This document shows positions 60,545 through 64,000 of a DNA stretch of 64,000 bases, piece after piece. This DNA comes from Canna indica (lineage: Eukaryota > Streptophyta > Magnoliopsida > Zingiberales > Cannaceae), in NCBI GenBank assembly GCA_034359265.1, contig CP136897.1, positions 20,206,001-20,270,000 on the forward strand, in the 5' to 3' direction. The notes beneath the pieces are model-generated. The model was given only the letters and a program-made list of their open reading frames with translations. It ran no database searches and had not been told where the DNA came from. The translations under genes and the position numbers were made by a program. How positions within the stretch are numbered: position 1 is the stretch's first letter; the number at the start of each line of letters is the position of its first letter.

Positions 60545-61168
60545 TAGGGGTGTTCACGGGTCAGATCGGGTTGAAAAATTTTCATCTCTCAAACCCGACT
60601 TAGTTCGGGTCGGGTAGTCAGGTTTACCCATTTAGGTAAAAAATGAGTTTTTAACAATATTTTCTTAAAATAATTAAATATAAATAAATATAAATATTTT
60701 TTAATATAAATATTTTTAAAATGATTAAAAAATATAAATAATCGGGTCATCAGGTCGGGTCTTGGGTCATCGGGTTTCAAATTCTAAAACCCAAGACCCG
60801 ACCCGATTATGGTCGTATTTTGGTCCAATTGTACCCGACCCGACCCGATCCAACCCAACCCCAAACTTGAAAATGAGGTTTTGAAACTTGAAAATATTAC
60901 CCTCGGTACATGTATAAGAGTTAATGACAAGAACAGTGTGGCAAGGTTGAGGTTTTTTTGGTATATGTACCGAGTGTAATATTATAATTTATTAATTCTC
61001 GCGGATAACGAGTATCCGCGGATACGGGTACTACAATACTTGTACTCGTCCCATATAATAAACGGGTAAGAAAAATTACTCACGAAATTCCCGCGGGTAG
61101 GAAATTACCCGTCATAAATGGGTAAATGCCCGCGGGTACCCGCCTAAATGGGTAATATTACCATCCCT
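60545..61168. mobile_element. hAT-type MITE fragments and a small nested MITE
   Basis: TAGGGGTGTTCACGGGTCAG at 60545 is a hAT-type left end followed by GGGTCGGGT-rich sequence to about 60862, with no matching right end. A different right end, ACCATCCCTA, occurs at 61159-61168 after CGGGTA-rich sequence. Between them, AATATTACCCTCGGTACATGTA (60887) and TATATGTACCGAGTGTAATATT (about 60975) form an inverted repeat around some 45 bases, a small separate MITE. Confidence 0.55.
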
Positions 61169-62804
61169 AGTTTTGATGATAACAAACATGGAACTAATGT
61201 CTCATTGATAAATCTTTCAGGTTCCAAGTCGGTTAGCGCACAACGTCCGCGATCGAAAAAATCGGAGATATCGAAGAAATCGGCAAGGACGCTCGTCGAC
61301 GCTCGAGATTCTTCGGAAAGATAGAGTTTAGGTTTAGGGTGTCTAGCATATGTTGTAATCCTCTTTTTTGATGCAAATAACCCAAAAACCAAACCCGAGC
61401 CCCAAAATATGAAAACCTAAAAATCGCCCTGAAATTCACTAAACCTAGGGAGCTCCTTGGACGACTATATGACCTAGATATTTTCTTGACACAAAAAATA
61501 ACGGTAATTGTTCCTTGGGTAAAAACTAGATAACGAGGTATTTTAAAGGAATTTTTAAAAGCCTTCAGCATACCCATATTTAACCCGAGAGATTAGAATA
61601 TTTTCGTTTTTCGAAAATTTGTACTAGACCCCAAAAACTAGATTTTGATTCTTAAGGATTTTGATTTTTTAGATATTTTATTGAATCCAAATGGGGGGTA
61701 ATTCTTATATAATATTTATGTTTTAAAGTTATTAACTTAAAGTTAAAAAATATTATATAAGTAGACTTAGCGAAGACGGAACCTAAAATTGAGCAAACAA
61801 GCAGAAAAAACCAAGCAATGCAGTTTGCCCAGTTTCAGTCGATCGATCGGTCGATCGAATGCTGCTAAAAACTAGCAGTAGGAAAGTCGGTCGATCGAAC
61901 GGTCGATCGAAATGTGTCAAAAAATGGTAGTATGCCTTCGGTCGCTCGCTAGCTCGGTCGATCGATGATCGACCGGACCTGCCACTGGACGGTGGAAATG
62001 GCTAGTTTTTCGCCCGTTGAGATGGCTGTTTCATTCCATCTCCTCAAGGCTTATAAATAGAAGCCTAAGCAAGCCTTCCACCCATCATCTAAGCTTCCAT
62101 TGAGCCATTCTTGATCATTCTCAAAGCATTTCTTGAGTCATCCCTTTGATAACCCTAGTTTCCTTGATACATCCTTGATCTTGCCTTCAAGCTTTGAACG
62201 ATTCATCATTGAGGCATCAAGAAGAACTAGGACTCGTGTTTGGAGCTAAGTATTTATTGTATTATTTATTTGCTCCATTATTTGTGTATTTTTATTTATT
62301 TCATTGTATTTGAGCTTGTGAAGACCTAGGTTGTTAGGTCTTGAAATTGGGTGGTAACCTTGGTGTTTAAGGTTTAAATCCATCGGTGTAAACATAGTTT
62401 GCTAAGATTAGTTCTTGTTGTCCTTAGGATTGAGGTGGGAGAGTGCTCTCGGTAGGAAGGCGGAGACTTCCAGGTGTGGAAGTGCCTTCGGTATGAGAGC
62501 GGAGACTCTCCGGTGAAAACATCCTCGTTATAAAGGAAACAAGATAATCTAGTAAAGCTAGTTTGAAAATCCTAAGCGGGGTGCTTAGGTAGTGGAGTAT
62601 GCATTGGGGCCGAACCACTATAAATAATTGTGTTTGCATTGATTCTACTTGTGTTTATTTTATTATCGTATTTACTTTGCTTCTGCTTGCTACTCAACTT
62701 GAAATTTGCCCAAGTAACCAAAGAAATGATTAAAACTAGATTTAGGCAAAAAAATTAGTAAACACACTATTCACCCCCCTCTAGTGTGGCCATTTCACCC
62801 AACA
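61169..62804 (+). repeat. 5' LTR of a SIRE-like copia element (about 1.6 kb)
   Basis: It ends CCCAACA right before the primer-binding site at 62807. The left limit is inferred at TTTTGATGATAACAAACATG, the usual start of SIRE LTRs, directly after the preceding MITE fragment. A TATAAATA box lies at 62052-62059 with a likely transcript start about 30 bases on. A cluster of GGTCGATCGA-type motifs occupies 61838-61975. No coding frames of interest. Confidence 0.65.
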
Positions 62805-62806
62805 AT

Positions 62807-62818
62807 TGGTATCATAGC
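62807..62818 (+). promoter_or_regulatory. primer-binding site, tRNA-iMet type
   Basis: TGGTATCATAGC differs at one base from the plant initiator tRNA-complementary TGGTATCAGAGC and follows the LTR end by two bases. Confidence 0.85.
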
Positions 62819-62872
62819 GGGTCGTGGATTGAGATTTCACCATCTCGTCTACATCTTGCCTCGATCCGGAAA

Positions 62873-64000
62873 ATGACACTAGAGAGTGTAGCGTCTATAC
62901 CACCTAGGTTCGATGAGTCTAACTTTGGTCTTTGAAAGAGTAGAATGTATATTTTCCTGAAGACTCAAGGTTTGGGTGTATTTGACATGGTAAAGACAAA
63001 ATATATTGAACCTAAGGAAAATATGAATGCATGGACCCAAGAACAAGTTAAACTGTTTGAATTAAATGGTAAAACAATGCATCTTCTATATTGCGCATTT
63101 TCAAATGATATACTTGAAAATGTTATGCATTGTTCTTCCGCATTTGATATTTGGGCAACATTAAACATGTTTTATGATTATGCAAAAATACAGGAGCTTA
63201 TTACTTTAAAAGAAGGAGGTGATGACAATTGTCATACCTCTAGCTCTAATGAAGTTTTTAATGCCCAAAGATCATCTAGTCAAAGGAACACCAAAAATCG
63301 GAGAAGAAAGCTAAGGTGTTTCCTTTGTCAAGAAAAGGGACATAAAAAGAGGAATTGTCCCCACTTGAAGAAAAGGAGCAAGAAGAAGAATGCTTCCAAG
63401 TCCACCTCCGAATCTAATGGAGCATCTCTCTCATGATGATGAAATCACATCTCAAATATGTCTCATGGGTTTTCGGAATGAGGTAAAATCTTCTACTTCT
63501 AGTCATGTTAAAAATCTTGATAGTGATAATGATGATAGTAGCTCTAATTCTTTAGGTATGTCTTATGATGAGCTATTAGAAGAATCTAAGAAGATGTATG
63601 TCATGCTCATGAAATCAAATAAGGAAAAATAAAAAAATCAAGAAGAACACTAGCTTGTTAATCATGTGCATGAGTTGAAGAGTAAAAATAAGAAATTGAA
63701 AACTAGCATGATTGATCCTTGCCATGATACATTAACTCTTGAAGTTAATGACTTGAAACTTGAAAATGAGGTTTTGAAAAATAGATTGAAGTCTACAAAT
63801 AATGATTTGAAAAATATTTCAAAAATTGAGATTGAAAATTTGAAAGTAAAAAATTCAAAAATTATGAATGAAAATTGTATGCTAAAATCTCAATTGAATG
63901 CTTTGTATCAATCTATTGATACTTTAAAAAATGAGAATGTGTTCTTAAGTAGGAAGTTTAATGATTTGTCAAATGGTTCATCATTTAAGAATTTTAGTAG
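62873..64000 (+). pseudogene. SIRE-like copia gag, truncated by the window edge
   Basis: From ATG 62873: MTLESVASIPPRFDESNFGL, a TGA at 62933 where Trp/Tyr is expected, then KSRMYIFLKTQGLGVFDMV, NGKTMHLLYCAFSNDILENV and a zinc knuckle CFLCQEKGHKKRNCP (about 63319-63363). The stretch between DIWATL and the knuckle is much shorter than usual, so an internal part of the UBN2 domain appears deleted. A frameshift at about 63435 leads to a coiled-coil tail (LEVNDLKLENEVLKNRLKS) that runs to the window end. Not functional. Confidence 0.75.

Overview
This is a gene-poor, transposon-dense stretch of nuclear DNA from a flowering plant, probably a eudicot; I cannot name the species. The evidence is several lineages of plant LTR retrotransposons (Tat-type gypsy, two unrelated copia groups, a SIRE-like copia, a gag-only gypsy relative), three copies of one CACTA (En/Spm-like) DNA transposon family, hAT- and Mutator-type MITEs, and a single clear host gene with plant-type introns. 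That gene is an eight-exon cytochrome P450 of the CYP90B (DWF4, steroid 22-alpha-hydroxylase) type at 30278-33941.

Layout. 1-2560: plus-strand Tat gypsy with large internal deletions. 3841-16239: plus-strand copia (gag, protease, integrase, RT-RNase H, 3' LTR), split after its gag zinc knuckle by a minus-strand gag-only LTR element (4645-11028), whose own 3' LTR carries a 624-bp hAT-type MITE (4662-5285). 16240-27988: minus-strand Tat gypsy (second RNase H, RT, protease, gag, 5' LTR), interrupted inside gag by CACTA copy A (20118-27366, TSD CGG). 27989-30197: AT-rich spacer with a tandemly duplicated repeat. 30198-33941: the P450 gene. 34699-41722: CACTA copy B in the opposite orientation (TSD TAA). 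41723-44197: old LTR-like debris. 44198-49007: a non-autonomous CACTA-like element of a second family, itself split by CACTA copy C (44929-48762, TSD TCA). 50236-55543: MITEs and a 2.3-kb inverted-repeat element (51675-54008) carrying fragments of a class III peroxidase gene and a C2H2 zinc-finger gene. 55552-60234: minus-strand copia cut by another second-family CACTA (56134-57146, TSD GAT). 60235-61168: MITE fragments. 61169-64000: 5' LTR, primer-binding site and gag of a SIRE-like copia that runs off the window.

The three CACTA copies form a degradation series. Copy A has an uninterrupted transposase frame (1159 codons from the first ATG) plus a five-exon PTTA-type second gene. Copy B has the same plan, but its transposase is broken by frameshifts, a deletion and C-to-T stop codons, and two splice sites of its second gene are mutated. 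Copy C lost almost exactly the transposase and kept an apparently intact second gene. All share AGCAACGGC-type subterminal repeats, a TATA box just inside the 5' end, a 26-bp minisatellite and a roughly 200-bp near-perfect palindrome upstream of the transposase. Copies A and B face outward from the P450 gene with their 5' ends toward it, so the only recognisable host gene sits between two inverted copies of one transposon.
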